From Spirochaetia bacterium (GTDB taxonomy: Bacteria > Spirochaetota > Spirochaetia > DTKZ01): 7,290 bases of DNA. The stretch is from contig JAISXE010000098.1 of assembly GCA_031270615.1 (NCBI GenBank), forward strand, positions 1 through 7,290, in the 5' to 3' direction. Position numbers and translations under genes: made by a program. The notes under the pieces were generated by a model. That model searched no databases. It was not told the origin of the DNA and saw nothing but the letters and a program-made list of their open reading frames with translations. Positions within the stretch are counted from its first letter, which is position 1. Each line of letters opens with the position of its first letter. Positions 1 to 6,171 of this stretch are shown here, in pieces.

Positions 1-73
1 TAAGCTGCTTGTCCTTGAAGCCGACAAGCCTGTCCAGATAGGTTTTTCTGGTTATTACATTGGGTTTTTCCAT
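1..73 (-). CDS. AAA-type ATPase (AAA_14/DUF4143-like), N-terminal fragment
   Basis: Reading the minus strand from the ATG at 73-71 gives 24 codons that run off the left edge. The peptide begins MEKPNVITRKTY and continues to LVGFKDKQL. This resembles the N-terminus of the large family of P-loop ATPases with AAA_14 and DUF4143 domains, where a basic xxRKxYLDxL segment and FKDKQL come just before the Walker A motif. The P-loop itself would lie outside the window, so the call rests on the N-terminal pattern alone. The cellular role of this family is poorly known. Proposals include roles related to toxin-antitoxin systems or DNA. The gene diverges from the operon to its right and shares the intergenic region with the palindromes at 112-173. 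A purine-rich AAAGGA lies 13 nt or more upstream of the ATG, but the best promoter places the transcript start at about the ATG. The fragment is cut by the window edge, not broken. Confidence 0.62.
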   Translation of the reverse strand, partial: MEKPNVITRKTYLDRLVGFKDKQL

Positions 74-79
74 GATTCA

Positions 80-108
80 AGTGTAATCCTTTCGATTGGG
101 GCTGTCAA
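80..108 (-). promoter_or_regulatory. Sigma-70-like promoter for the leftward ATPase gene
   Basis: On the minus strand there is a perfect -35 box TTGACA (108-103), a 17-nt spacer and a -10 box TACACT (85-80, four of six consensus bases). Only six bases separate the -10 box from the ATG at 73-71. Transcription would therefore start at or next to the first base of the start codon, giving a leaderless mRNA. A second possible -10, TATACT (124-119), lies inside the first palindrome but has no good -35 box. It would give a normal leader carrying AAAGGA. Confidence 0.45.
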
Positions 109-111
109 CAG

Positions 112-133
112 TTTTTGCAGTATATTGCAAAAA
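112..133. promoter_or_regulatory. Palindrome A of a twin operator-like pair
   Basis: Arms TTTTTGCA (112-119) and TGCAAAAA (126-133) flank a six-base centre GTATAT, giving a 22-bp near-perfect dyad. It begins three bases upstream of the -35 box of the leftward promoter. A closely related copy follows at 152-173. The size, symmetry and position fit a binding site for a dimeric DNA-binding protein. There is no U-run beyond the arm, so it is not a plausible intrinsic terminator. The regulator cannot be named from the sequence. Confidence 0.6.
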
Positions 134-151
134 GTTCAGGAAAATACTATG

Positions 152-173
152 TTTTTGCGATATACCGCAAAAA
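152..173. promoter_or_regulatory. Palindrome B of a twin operator-like pair
   Basis: Arms TTTTTGCG (152-159) and CGCAAAAA (166-173) flank ATATAC. It has the same length as the copy at 112-133 and sits exactly 40 bp downstream of it, close to four helical turns, so both would face the same side of the helix. The inner pair is A:T in copy A and G:C in copy B, so the symmetry has been kept while the bases changed. Both copies fit TTTTTGCRRTATA followed by YYGCAAAAA. Confidence 0.6.
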
Positions 174-190
174 GAAACCACGGACCGCAG

Positions 191-217
191 GGACAAGGCG
201 GACAGGACACGGACAGG
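191..217 (+). repeat. Three spaced GGACARG repeats in the operon leader
   Basis: GGACAAG begins at 191 and GGACAGG begins at 200 and 211, so the units are 9 and 11 bases apart. On the plus strand they form a purine-rich run with little self-pairing. Evenly spaced ACARGG/ACAGGA elements resemble the core recognised by CsrA-type RNA-binding proteins, but they lie about 140 bases from the first start codon rather than over a ribosome binding site. The function is unknown and the repeat may be simple slippage. Confidence 0.35.
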
Positions 218-248
218 AAAAAAAAGAATTCCAAGACAAAAGTCTGTG

Positions 249-284
249 AAGCCCGTGGGGGAGGGGAGTGGTTATCGGGCTTTT
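249..284 (+). terminator. Terminator/attenuator-like hairpin in the leader
   Basis: AAGCCCG (249-255) pairs perfectly over seven bases with CGGGCTT (276-282), and the 3' arm runs into TTTT (281-284). The loop is about 20 bases and G-rich. The U-run is short, so as an intrinsic terminator it would be weak. Its position ahead of an antiterminator gene makes attenuation possible. Its 3' arm can instead form a local hairpin, CGGGC (276-280) with GTCCG (285-289) around TTTT, so the two folds exclude each other. Confidence 0.3.
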
Positions 285-320
285 GTCCGCGAGGCCAGTG
301 GTTCAATCCTGACTCTTCCA
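263..320 (+). other. tRNA-like segment lacking a D-arm (possible tRNA-Gln remnant)
   Basis: GGGGAGT (263-269) pairs with ACTCTTC (312-318) over seven positions, two of them G-U, like an acceptor stem. Inside are a hairpin with TTTTG in its loop region (281-285), as in a UUG anticodon loop, and GGTTCAATCC (300-309), which matches the T-arm consensus. CCA follows at 318-320. About 18 bases that would form a D-arm are missing, and the T-stem pairs poorly. It cannot be a normal tRNA. It may be a decayed tRNA, a regulatory mimic or chance. Confidence 0.22.
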
Positions 321-356
321 ATTTTTTCCCGGACGTGGTATTTTAAAACGGATACT

Positions 357-914
357 ATGAATTATTTTGCGGTTCAGGTGAGGACCCGGGACGAGGGCAA
401 ATTCATGGCCCTCGCGGAAAAACATGGCGCGGCGCAGCCCTTGCGGCTGGTGTTCCCCCGCAGGATGCTGAAGGTGCGGCGCGGGGGCAGATACCGGCAG
501 GAACTGGCGCCGCTTTTTCCCGGTTATATTTTTCTTTTTGGCAGCGAGGTTTCGCCGGAAACATACTGGAGGATCAAAAAGGTGCCGGGGTTTTTCCGTT
601 TTTTGACGAGCAACCACGACATACAGCCTCTGGCGGGCGTGGAGAGGGAGCTGCTGCTGCATTTTCTTTCTTACGGCGAGATTGTCAAATGCTCCACGGT
701 CATCTTTGACGAGAATTCCCGTATCCAGGTTTTGAATGGCCCGATGAAGGGGCTGGAGGGGCGTATCGTCAAGGTTGACAGGCGCAAGAGCCGGGCTAAA
801 ATACGGCTTGATATGTACGGCGACAGTTTTCTTGTGGACGTGGGTATCGAGATTATCGAGAAGATACCCGAGGCCGCAGGCGGGGAACGCGCGTCCGCAG
901 GGGAGAGGTTCTGA
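357..914 (+). CDS. loaP: LoaP/NusG-family transcription antiterminator
   Basis: This is a 185-residue NusG paralog. An NGN domain fills about residues 1-105, with the family block PLFPGYIFL (52-60) and VPGFFRFL (76-83). A KOW motif follows at about 123-155 (VLNGPMKGLEGRIVKVDRR and KSRAKI). The DRRK-x-RA ending of the KOW motif is characteristic of the LoaP subgroup. Known LoaP and UpxY proteins ride with RNA polymerase and suppress termination within one long polysaccharide or metabolite operon, and LoaP recognises an RNA hairpin in the leader. The ATG at 357 is chosen because the domain begins at once with NYFAVQVRT. The open frame continues upstream through the palindromes but encodes no family sequence there. 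Only a weak CGGA lies four bases before the ATG, so translation may be low. Its stop codon shares one base with the next start. Ordinary housekeeping NusG is unlikely, since no secE, rplK or rplA is adjacent. Confidence 0.85.
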   Translation: MNYFAVQVRTRDEGKFMALAEKHGAAQPLRLVFPRRMLKVRRGGRYRQELAPLFPGYIFLFGSEVSPETYWRIKKVPGFFRFLTSNHDIQPLAGVERELLLHFLSYGEIVKCSTVIFDENSRIQVLNGPMKGLEGRIVKVDRRKSRAKIRLDMYGDSFLVDVGIEIIEKIPEAAGGERASAGERF

Positions 915-2398
915 TGGCCGAGAGCAAGAAGGGCAGGCGCATCTATATCATCGGCGCGGGTTTCACGGGGACGGCCATTGCCTCGGAGATTCGGGCCAAG
1001 GGCATTTTCGGGGAGGTCGTGGCGTTTCTGGACGACGATGCGGGCAAGATCGGTTCAAAGATCGACGGGGTTCCGGTGCTGGGGCCTGTGGGGGAGGTGG
1101 TTTCCCTTTTGCGGCAGACGCCCGCGGACGAGGCGCTTATCGCCATGCCGGGGGCTTCGCGCGAAAAACTGAAGGATGTTTTCCAGCTTCTGAAAAAGGC
1201 GGAGTACGCGAAGATCCGCATCCTGCCGGGGATCTCCCAAATCGTGGAAGGCGCGGCGCACCTGATTCAGGCGCGGGAGATAGACCCCCAGGACCTTCTG
1301 GCGCGCAGCCCGGTTACTATCAATCTGACAAAGAGCCTTGCGTACCTGCGGGGGAAACGGGTGCTGATTACCGGGGCGGGGGGCAGCATCGGGAGCGAGC
1401 TTTCGCGCCAACTGCTCTCCGGCGGGGCCTCGCGCCTGTACCTTTTCGGCCACGGGGAAAACAGCATCTACGAGATCGACAGGGAGCTGCGCATCCTCCA
1501 GGAGGAGGGCGTGGGCGAGAAGGCGACCATCGTGCCCGTCATCGGCGATTTGAAGGACGAGGACTACACGCGCTTTATTCTGGACCGGCTGAAGGCGGAT
1601 GTGATTTTCCACTGCGCGGCGTACAAGCACGTCCCCATGTCGGAGGCGAATCCCGTGGAGGTTATACGCAACAATGTTTTCGGCACGCGCAATCTGGTGG
1701 ATGCGGCCGCGGGGGCGGGGATACAGCGCTTCGTGTTTATTTCGACAGACAAGGCCGTGAACCCGGTTTCCGTGTACGGGGCCTCCAAGAAGATCGCGGA
1801 GGAGATCGTCGTGCAGGCCCGCGCGAAAAACGCTTTGGATTTTATCGTGGTGCGTTTCGGCAATGTCCTGGGTTCGCGCGGGAGCATTGTCCCGCTTTTC
1901 CAGAAACAGATACTCAAAGGCGGCCCCCTGACCATAACGCACCCGCAGGTGAGCCGCTTCTTTATGACGATTCCCGAGGCGGCTTCCCTGGTGCTGCAGG
2001 CCGGGGGGGTCGGCGAGGGGGGCAACCTGTATGTGCTGGATATGGGCGACCCGCTTCTGATTAAGGACCTTGCCGAGCAGATGATACGCTTTTACGGTTT
2101 TGAGCCGGAAAAGGATATTCCCATCGTGCCGGTGGGCCTTCGCCCCGGCGAGAAGTTGAGCGAGGATTTGCGGGAGGCGGGCGAGAAGATGGAGGCGACG
2201 CGCTACCGGAAGATCAACCGCGTCATCCGCGGGGGGAAGCCCTTTCCCCCCGCGGAGGATCTTTTGGCGAGGCTGCGGCCCGTGTGCTTCCGCGACCCCG
2301 CCCGGCCCGGGCTGTACCGCAACCGCAGGATACTGAGGGAGATCCTTGCAGGCGCAGTCCCCAATCTGGAAGTCCCGGACCATGAACCGGAATACTGA
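914..2398 (+). CDS. Nucleotide-sugar 4,6-dehydratase, soluble CapD/WbpM-type polysaccharide biosynthesis protein
   Basis: This 494-residue protein has two Rossmann-type domains. The first (about 8-110) carries IIGAGFTGTAIA (12-23) and resembles the CoA-binding-like cytosolic domain found before the catalytic domain in WbpM and PglF. The second (about 147-440) is an extended SDR with TGAGGSIG (153-160) for NAD(P), and STDKAVNP (277-284) followed by VYGASK (287-292) as the catalytic region. The likely reaction is conversion of UDP-GlcNAc, or a close relative, to a UDP-4-keto-6-deoxy sugar in the cytoplasm. Full-size relatives have about four membrane helices at the N-terminus and about 600 or more residues. 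These helices are absent here and no earlier in-frame start exists. Tyr288 is present, where WbpM/PglF-type enzymes usually have Met. GGGAGAGG (901-908) is a good ribosome binding site. The 3' end overlaps the aminotransferase gene by 17 nt, and that neighbour supports the role. Confidence 0.88.
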   Translation: MAESKKGRRIYIIGAGFTGTAIASEIRAKGIFGEVVAFLDDDAGKIGSKIDGVPVLGPVGEVVSLLRQTPADEALIAMPGASREKLKDVFQLLKKAEYAKIRILPGISQIVEGAAHLIQAREIDPQDLLARSPVTINLTKSLAYLRGKRVLITGAGGSIGSELSRQLLSGGASRLYLFGHGENSIYEIDRELRILQEEGVGEKATIVPVIGDLKDEDYTRFILDRLKADVIFHCAAYKHVPMSEANPVEVIRNNVFGTRNLVDAAAGAGIQRFVFISTDKAVNPVSVYGASKKIAEEIVVQARAKNALDFIVVRFGNVLGSRGSIVPLFQKQILKGGPLTITHPQVSRFFMTIPEAASLVLQAGGVGEGGNLYVLDMGDPLLIKDLAEQMIRFYGFEPEKDIPIVPVGLRPGEKLSEDLREAGEKMEATRYRKINRVIRGGKPFPPAEDLLARLRPVCFRDPARPGLYRNRRILREILAGAVPNLEVPDHEPEY

Positions 2399-3557
2399 TT
2401 TTATTCCCTTCGCCCGCCCGGACATCGGCCGGGGGGAGGAAGAGGCCGTGCTGCGCGTCCTGCGTTCGGGCTGGATAACCACCGCGGGGGAGGCAAAATC
2501 CTTTGAGGAGGAGTTCGCCCGCTACGTTGGGTCCCCCCACGCCCTGGCCGTGAGTTCCGCGACCGCGGGCCTGCACCTTGCACTGGAAGCCCTGGGCGTG
2601 GGGCCGGGCGACAAGGTTATCACCAGCCCCTACACCTTCACCGCCACCGCCGGTGTTATACGCCACCTGGGGGCGGACCCCCTTTTCGTGGATATAGCGC
2701 CGGGGACTTTCCATCTCGATCCGGCGGGCGTTGAGGAGGCGATTGCGCGGGAGGGGGAAAAAGTCAGGGCCGTCCTACCCGTCCACGTCGGCGGCGAGGT
2801 GCGGGGGATGCGGAGGCTCGCGGAGCTGGCGGCGAAGCACGGCATTGCGCTTGTGGAGGACGCGGCGCACGCCTTCCCCTCCGTGACGCCGCAGGGTTTC
2901 GCGGGAACCCTCGGCGAGGCTGGCGTGTACTCGTTTTATGCGACAAAAACGATTACCACGGGGGAGGGCGGCATGGTGGTGACGAAGAGCCGGCAGGCCG
3001 CGGAGCGCATGGGCATGATGAGGCTCCACGGCATCGACCGGGAGGTCTGGAACCGTTACACGGAGCAGGGGGCTTCCTGGCGCTACGCGGTTATGGAGGC
3101 GGGGTTCAAATACAACATGACGGACATTGCGGCGGCCCTGGGGAGGGTGCAGCTCCGGCGCGCCGGGGAGTTTCTGGAAAAGCGGAAGGCGATAGCGCGG
3201 AGCTACCGCCAGGCCTTCGCGCGGATGGACTGCCTTATCGCGCCGGGGGACAGCGAGGGCCACGCCTGGCACCTTTTCCTTTTGCGTGTCGACGAAAAAA
3301 AGCTTTCGATAAGCCGCGACGCCTTTATCGACAAGCTCCAGGAGGCGGGCATAGGGACATCGGTGCATTTTATCCCCCTGCATATACATCCCTATTATGA
3401 AAAACGCTACGGCTTCAGGGCAACGGATTTTCCCGTGGCGTATGCAACCTACCGGCAGGTGATAAGCCTGCCGATTTATCCCGCGATGACGGAAGGCCAG
3501 GTGCGGCGGGTAATAGAGGCGGTGTTAAGCACGGCGGAGGCGGGGCGCAGGATATGA
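2382..3557 (+). CDS. DegT/DnrJ/EryC1/StrS-family PLP-dependent sugar aminotransferase
   Basis: This is a 391-residue fold-type I aminotransferase. It opens with IPFARPDIG (8-16) and RSGWITTAGEAKSFEEEFA (28-46), the usual start of the family. SSATAGLHLAL (58-68) binds the cofactor phosphate, VEDAAHAF (158-165) supplies the Asp160 that contacts the pyridine nitrogen, and YSFYATKTITTGEGG (183-197) supplies Lys189 for the Schiff base. The length is typical and nothing appears missing. It would transfer an amino group, usually from glutamate, to the 4-keto sugar made by the preceding dehydratase, giving a 4-amino-4,6-dideoxy sugar nucleotide in the manner of PseC and PglE. The exact stereochemistry cannot be read. 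The ATG at 2382 is chosen over a TTG at 2346 because the family sequence starts there and TGGAAG (2367-2372) is well spaced, whereas the TTG has a purine run only about four bases away. The stop overlaps the next start as ATGA. Confidence 0.88.
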   Translation: MNRNTDFIPFARPDIGRGEEEAVLRVLRSGWITTAGEAKSFEEEFARYVGSPHALAVSSATAGLHLALEALGVGPGDKVITSPYTFTATAGVIRHLGADPLFVDIAPGTFHLDPAGVEEAIAREGEKVRAVLPVHVGGEVRGMRRLAELAAKHGIALVEDAAHAFPSVTPQGFAGTLGEAGVYSFYATKTITTGEGGMVVTKSRQAAERMGMMRLHGIDREVWNRYTEQGASWRYAVMEAGFKYNMTDIAAALGRVQLRRAGEFLEKRKAIARSYRQAFARMDCLIAPGDSEGHAWHLFLLRVDEKKLSISRDAFIDKLQEAGIGTSVHFIPLHIHPYYEKRYGFRATDFPVAYATYRQVISLPIYPAMTEGQVRRVIEAVLSTAEAGRRI

Positions 3558-5689
3558 AAAGCGAGACTATGGGTGTCCAGAAAATTCTTCAGGGCCGCAG
3601 CGTTTTCATCGAGGACATCAGGGACAAAACGGCCCTGAGCATCAGGATAAAACGCTCCCGGATTTCACGGGGGAAAATCCGGGGCATGGTTTTCCCGGAA
3701 CTGCCGCCCGAGGTCACGATCATCCGCGCGAAGGACATCCCCGGCAAAAACAGCATCTCCGTTCTGGGCGCGCAGGTTCCCGTTTTAAGCACGGGCGAGC
3801 TGCGCTACAAGGGGGAACCCATCCTCCTCCTTGTGGGGCCGGACGAGAGGGTGCTGGACGATCTTATCGGCCAGGTCGTGGTTGACTACGCCGAGGAGAC
3901 GCCGCACTACGGTTTTGAGGACCTGAGGCCCGAAAACATTTGCTACACGCGGCTCATCGAGCGCGGGGCTGCCGCCGAAACGGGAGGGGGCGATCCGGGG
4001 CAGGGGCAGACCATCGTGCGGGAGTACGACACGGGCCTTCAGGAGCATTGTTACGCGGAACCCCACGGCGCGTATGTCCGCTGGGTCGGGGACACGTCCT
4101 CTTTGCAGATTTTTACTTCCAGCCGCTGGCCCGTGCATGTGCATACGAGCCTGTGCGAGGTCCTGGCGCTTCCCCGCGAGCTTGTCTCCGTGACGGTTCC
4201 CGAATCGCCGGACAGGTCCCTGTGCGGGAAAGTCTGGTACCCCTCGCTGATAGCGGCCTACGGCGCCCTTGCGGCCTGGCTGACGCGGAAGAACACCAGG
4301 ATTCTTTTTTCCCAGGAAGAGGATTTCCGCTATTCGCCGAAACGCACGCCCTCGCTTCTGCGCTACCGGGCGAGCCAGGACAAAGACGGGAACCTTGTGG
4401 CTGCCGACGTGGGCATCCTTCTTAACCTTGGCGCGTACCCGGTGTTCGCAAAACAGACTGCGGACAGGGCCGCCTTCGCCGCGCTGGGGGCCTACCACTG
4501 CCCCAATGTCCGCATCGAGGTCCGCGCCGTAAAAACAAACCTCCCGCCCCTGGGCCCTTTTACCGGCATGGGGAGCGCCATGGGCCTTTTCGCCGCCGAG
4601 ACCCTCGCGGAAAGCCTCCGCCTGGCGGCGGGGAAAAACCCCATAGACTGGAAGAAGGCGAACCTCTTTTGCAAAACGAAGGCCCCGGTTTCGGGACCCC
4701 TGCCCCGCGACAACCTGCCCCCCCCGGGGCTTCTGGACATGGTGGCGGGAATGTCCGACTTCAACCGCAAGCACACGGCCTTTGAATTCGCGCAAAAAAG
4801 AAGGATGGGCGCGAACAGGCAGCCGGACTACCTCAAGGGGATCGGCATAGCAATCGGATGCCAGAGTTCCGGCTTTTTCGCGACGGAGGAGGAAAAGCTG
4901 GCGGTATCGCTGGAGCTTTCCATGGACACCGAGGGCAAACTCACCATTTCCCAGCCCGCCGTGGCGGGAAGCGGCTCCCTGCTTGAGATATGGAAAAAGA
5001 CAGCCTCGCAGTCCCTGGGCACGCCGGTGAAGGACATCCATACCGTCCCCCTGCGAACCGAAGGCGGCAAAGACGGCGGCCCCGCGATTTTCTCGCGGGG
5101 AATCACGATAATGACGAAACTGCTCGCGGACTGCTGCGAGCTGCTCAAAAAAAAGCGTTTCCGCAGCCCCCTGCCCCTTTCCGTCTCCAAGACCTACCGC
5201 CTGCCGTCCTCGTGCGTGTGGGAGGACAGGGGTTTCACCGGCAAGCCCTTCATCGAATTGTCCTGGGCCGCCGCGGTCGTGGAACTGCGCGTGGACCCCC
5301 TTACCCTGATCCCTGAAATCGGAGGCATCTGGATGGCCGTCGACGGCGGGAAAATCCTGAACAGGACGGAGGCCAGGAGGAACCTTGAAAGATCCATAAG
5401 CGATGCCATCGGCTGGAGCGTGTTCGAGCACCTGAACTATGTGGACGGCGAGATACCCCGCAGCCAGTTTACCACATACAGAATCCCCACCTGCTGCGAC
5501 GTGCCCCCGCCTATGATAGAATTCCTTGAAGAAGGGGCAAAGGCGTCCGCCAAAGGGATTGGGGAACTGCCCCACGCCTGCATCCCCGCGGCATACACAA
5601 ACGCCCTGAGCCAGGTGTCGGGGCTGCCCTTCACCGGGATACCTGTCTGCCTTGACGGCAAGATGCTTGCCAGAGAGGCCTTCGCGTGA
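3554..5689 (+). CDS. Xanthine dehydrogenase-family molybdopterin-binding subunit, divergent active site
   Basis: This 711-residue protein is slightly short of the usual 750 to 780. Residues about 10-120 form the aldehyde oxidase/xanthine dehydrogenase a/b hammerhead domain, with VPVLSTGELRYKGEPI at 75-90. The rest is the molybdenum-cofactor domain. QEHCYAEP (163-170) keeps the glutamine that contacts the molybdenum oxo ligand. KGIGELPHACIPAA (667-680) keeps the catalytic glutamate (Glu671) matching Glu1261 of bovine xanthine dehydrogenase. The glycine-rich GGFGGKE block is replaced by RSLCGKV (221-227), so the purine-binding Glu802 position is Val227. The AFRGFG block is PFTGMG (335-340), so Arg880 becomes Thr337. 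The protein is therefore a molybdenum hydroxylase but probably not a xanthine oxidiser. A Val at that site is also seen in aldehyde oxidases. It starts inside the aminotransferase stop (ATGA) and ends inside the next start (GTGA). G-rich codon use gives way to C-rich use about midway. No membrane or signal segment is seen. Confidence 0.85.
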   Translation: MKSETMGVQKILQGRSVFIEDIRDKTALSIRIKRSRISRGKIRGMVFPELPPEVTIIRAKDIPGKNSISVLGAQVPVLSTGELRYKGEPILLLVGPDERVLDDLIGQVVVDYAEETPHYGFEDLRPENICYTRLIERGAAAETGGGDPGQGQTIVREYDTGLQEHCYAEPHGAYVRWVGDTSSLQIFTSSRWPVHVHTSLCEVLALPRELVSVTVPESPDRSLCGKVWYPSLIAAYGALAAWLTRKNTRILFSQEEDFRYSPKRTPSLLRYRASQDKDGNLVAADVGILLNLGAYPVFAKQTADRAAFAALGAYHCPNVRIEVRAVKTNLPPLGPFTGMGSAMGLFAAETLAESLRLAAGKNPIDWKKANLFCKTKAPVSGPLPRDNLPPPGLLDMVAGMSDFNRKHTAFEFAQKRRMGANRQPDYLKGIGIAIGCQSSGFFATEEEKLAVSLELSMDTEGKLTISQPAVAGSGSLLEIWKKTASQSLGTPVKDIHTVPLRTEGGKDGGPAIFSRGITIMTKLLADCCELLKKKRFRSPLPLSVSKTYRLPSSCVWEDRGFTGKPFIELSWAAAVVELRVDPLTLIPEIGGIWMAVDGGKILNRTEARRNLERSISDAIGWSVFEHLNYVDGEIPRSQFTTYRIPTCCDVPPPMIEFLEEGAKASAKGIGELPHACIPAAYTNALSQVSGLPFTGIPVCLDGKMLAREAFA

Positions 5690-6171
5690 AAATCTCGTTT
5701 ACCCTGAACGGAAAGGAAGTAAGCGCGGAAAGCACGCCCGACACGCGCATGGTCCATATTTTGCGCGAACACTTCGGCCTCCTGGGCACAAAAGAAGGCT
5801 GCCTGCAAGGCAGGTGCGGGTACTGCCTTGTCCTCCTGAATAAGGACCTTGTCCCCGCCTGCATGCTGCCGGTTTTTTCCGCCTTCCGGGGGAACATCGT
5901 CACCATAGAGGGCCTGCGCGGCACCCCGGAGTTTGCCGACATCGAAAAGGGCTTCCTCGAAGCGGGCGTCAAGCCCTGCGGTTTTTGCGCCTCCGCGAAA
6001 ATGTTGAGCGCCTACAAACTGCTGGAGGGCAGCCCCTCGCCCTCCGAGTCCCAGATACGCAAGGCCATGGCGGGAGTCCGCTGCAGATGCACGGCGAACA
6101 GCTTCCTCGTCCAGGGGGTGCAGGCCGCCGTGTCCCACAGGAGGCAAAGAAACCATGACAGCCAGCGTTGA
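5686..6171 (+). CDS. [2Fe-2S] subunit of a molybdenum hydroxylase
   Basis: This 161-residue protein has the normal length for the small subunit of three-gene xanthine dehydrogenase/CO dehydrogenase-type enzymes. The N-terminal plant-ferredoxin-like domain has Cys39, Cys44, Cys47 and Cys59 in GCLQGRCGYC plus PAC. The C-terminal helical domain has Cys98 and Cys101 (PCGFC) and Cys133 and Cys135 (CRC). All eight ligands for two [2Fe-2S] clusters are present. The subunit passes electrons from the molybdenum site to FAD. One oddity is that the residue before CGFC, nearly always Gln and placed against the pterin, is Pro97 here. The helix normally starting TPGM reads ASAKM. The GTG start at 5686 overlaps the preceding stop by four bases, and the family sequence begins at once (KISFTLNGKEV). 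The 3' end overlaps the FAD-subunit gene by 17 bases. Confidence 0.92.
   Translation: MKISFTLNGKEVSAESTPDTRMVHILREHFGLLGTKEGCLQGRCGYCLVLLNKDLVPACMLPVFSAFRGNIVTIEGLRGTPEFADIEKGFLEAGVKPCGFCASAKMLSAYKLLEGSPSPSESQIRKAMAGVRCRCTANSFLVQGVQAAVSHRRQRNHDSQR
6139..6144 (+). promoter_or_regulatory. Ribosome binding site of the FAD-subunit gene
   Basis: AGGAGG matches the anti-Shine-Dalgarno consensus fully and lies ten bases before the ATG at 6155. It sits inside the coding sequence of the [2Fe-2S] subunit and fixes the start of the next gene. It is the strongest such site noticed in the window, in contrast to the weak one before the antiterminator gene. Confidence 0.75.

Noticed and set aside
102..110. 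CTGTCAACA, repeated at 7119-7127
   Set aside because: Only nine bases are shared. It was considered as a cluster-flanking direct repeat (element boundary), but no insertion-sequence ends or longer homology are present.
121..126. TATATT as a -10 box for a rightward operon promoter
   Set aside because: The only -35 candidate is TTGGGG at 96-101 with a 19-nt spacer, too weak to call. The operon promoter remains unidentified.
250..260. AGCCCGTGGGG, with its inverse at 7280-7290
   Set aside because: An 11-base match between two G/C-rich segments is expected by chance several times in a window of this size, and the flanks do not match.
96..356. In-frame upstream extension of the antiterminator gene (87 extra residues)
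   Set aside because: It passes through both palindromes and the leader structures, shows no NusG-family sequence, and the domain starts exactly at the ATG at 357.
775..2064. Plus-strand open frame of 429 codons in another phase
   Set aside because: It is a G/R-rich, low-complexity translation overlapping the dehydratase gene in another frame and matches no family.
1055..2482. Long minus-strand open frame of 475 codons
   Set aside because: It lies wholly opposite the dehydratase and aminotransferase genes, whose motifs are clear. Long antisense frames are expected in GC-rich coding DNA.
3785..5575. Minus-strand open frame of 596 codons
   Set aside because: It is opposite the molybdopterin subunit, which has family motifs throughout. 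The antisense peptide has none.
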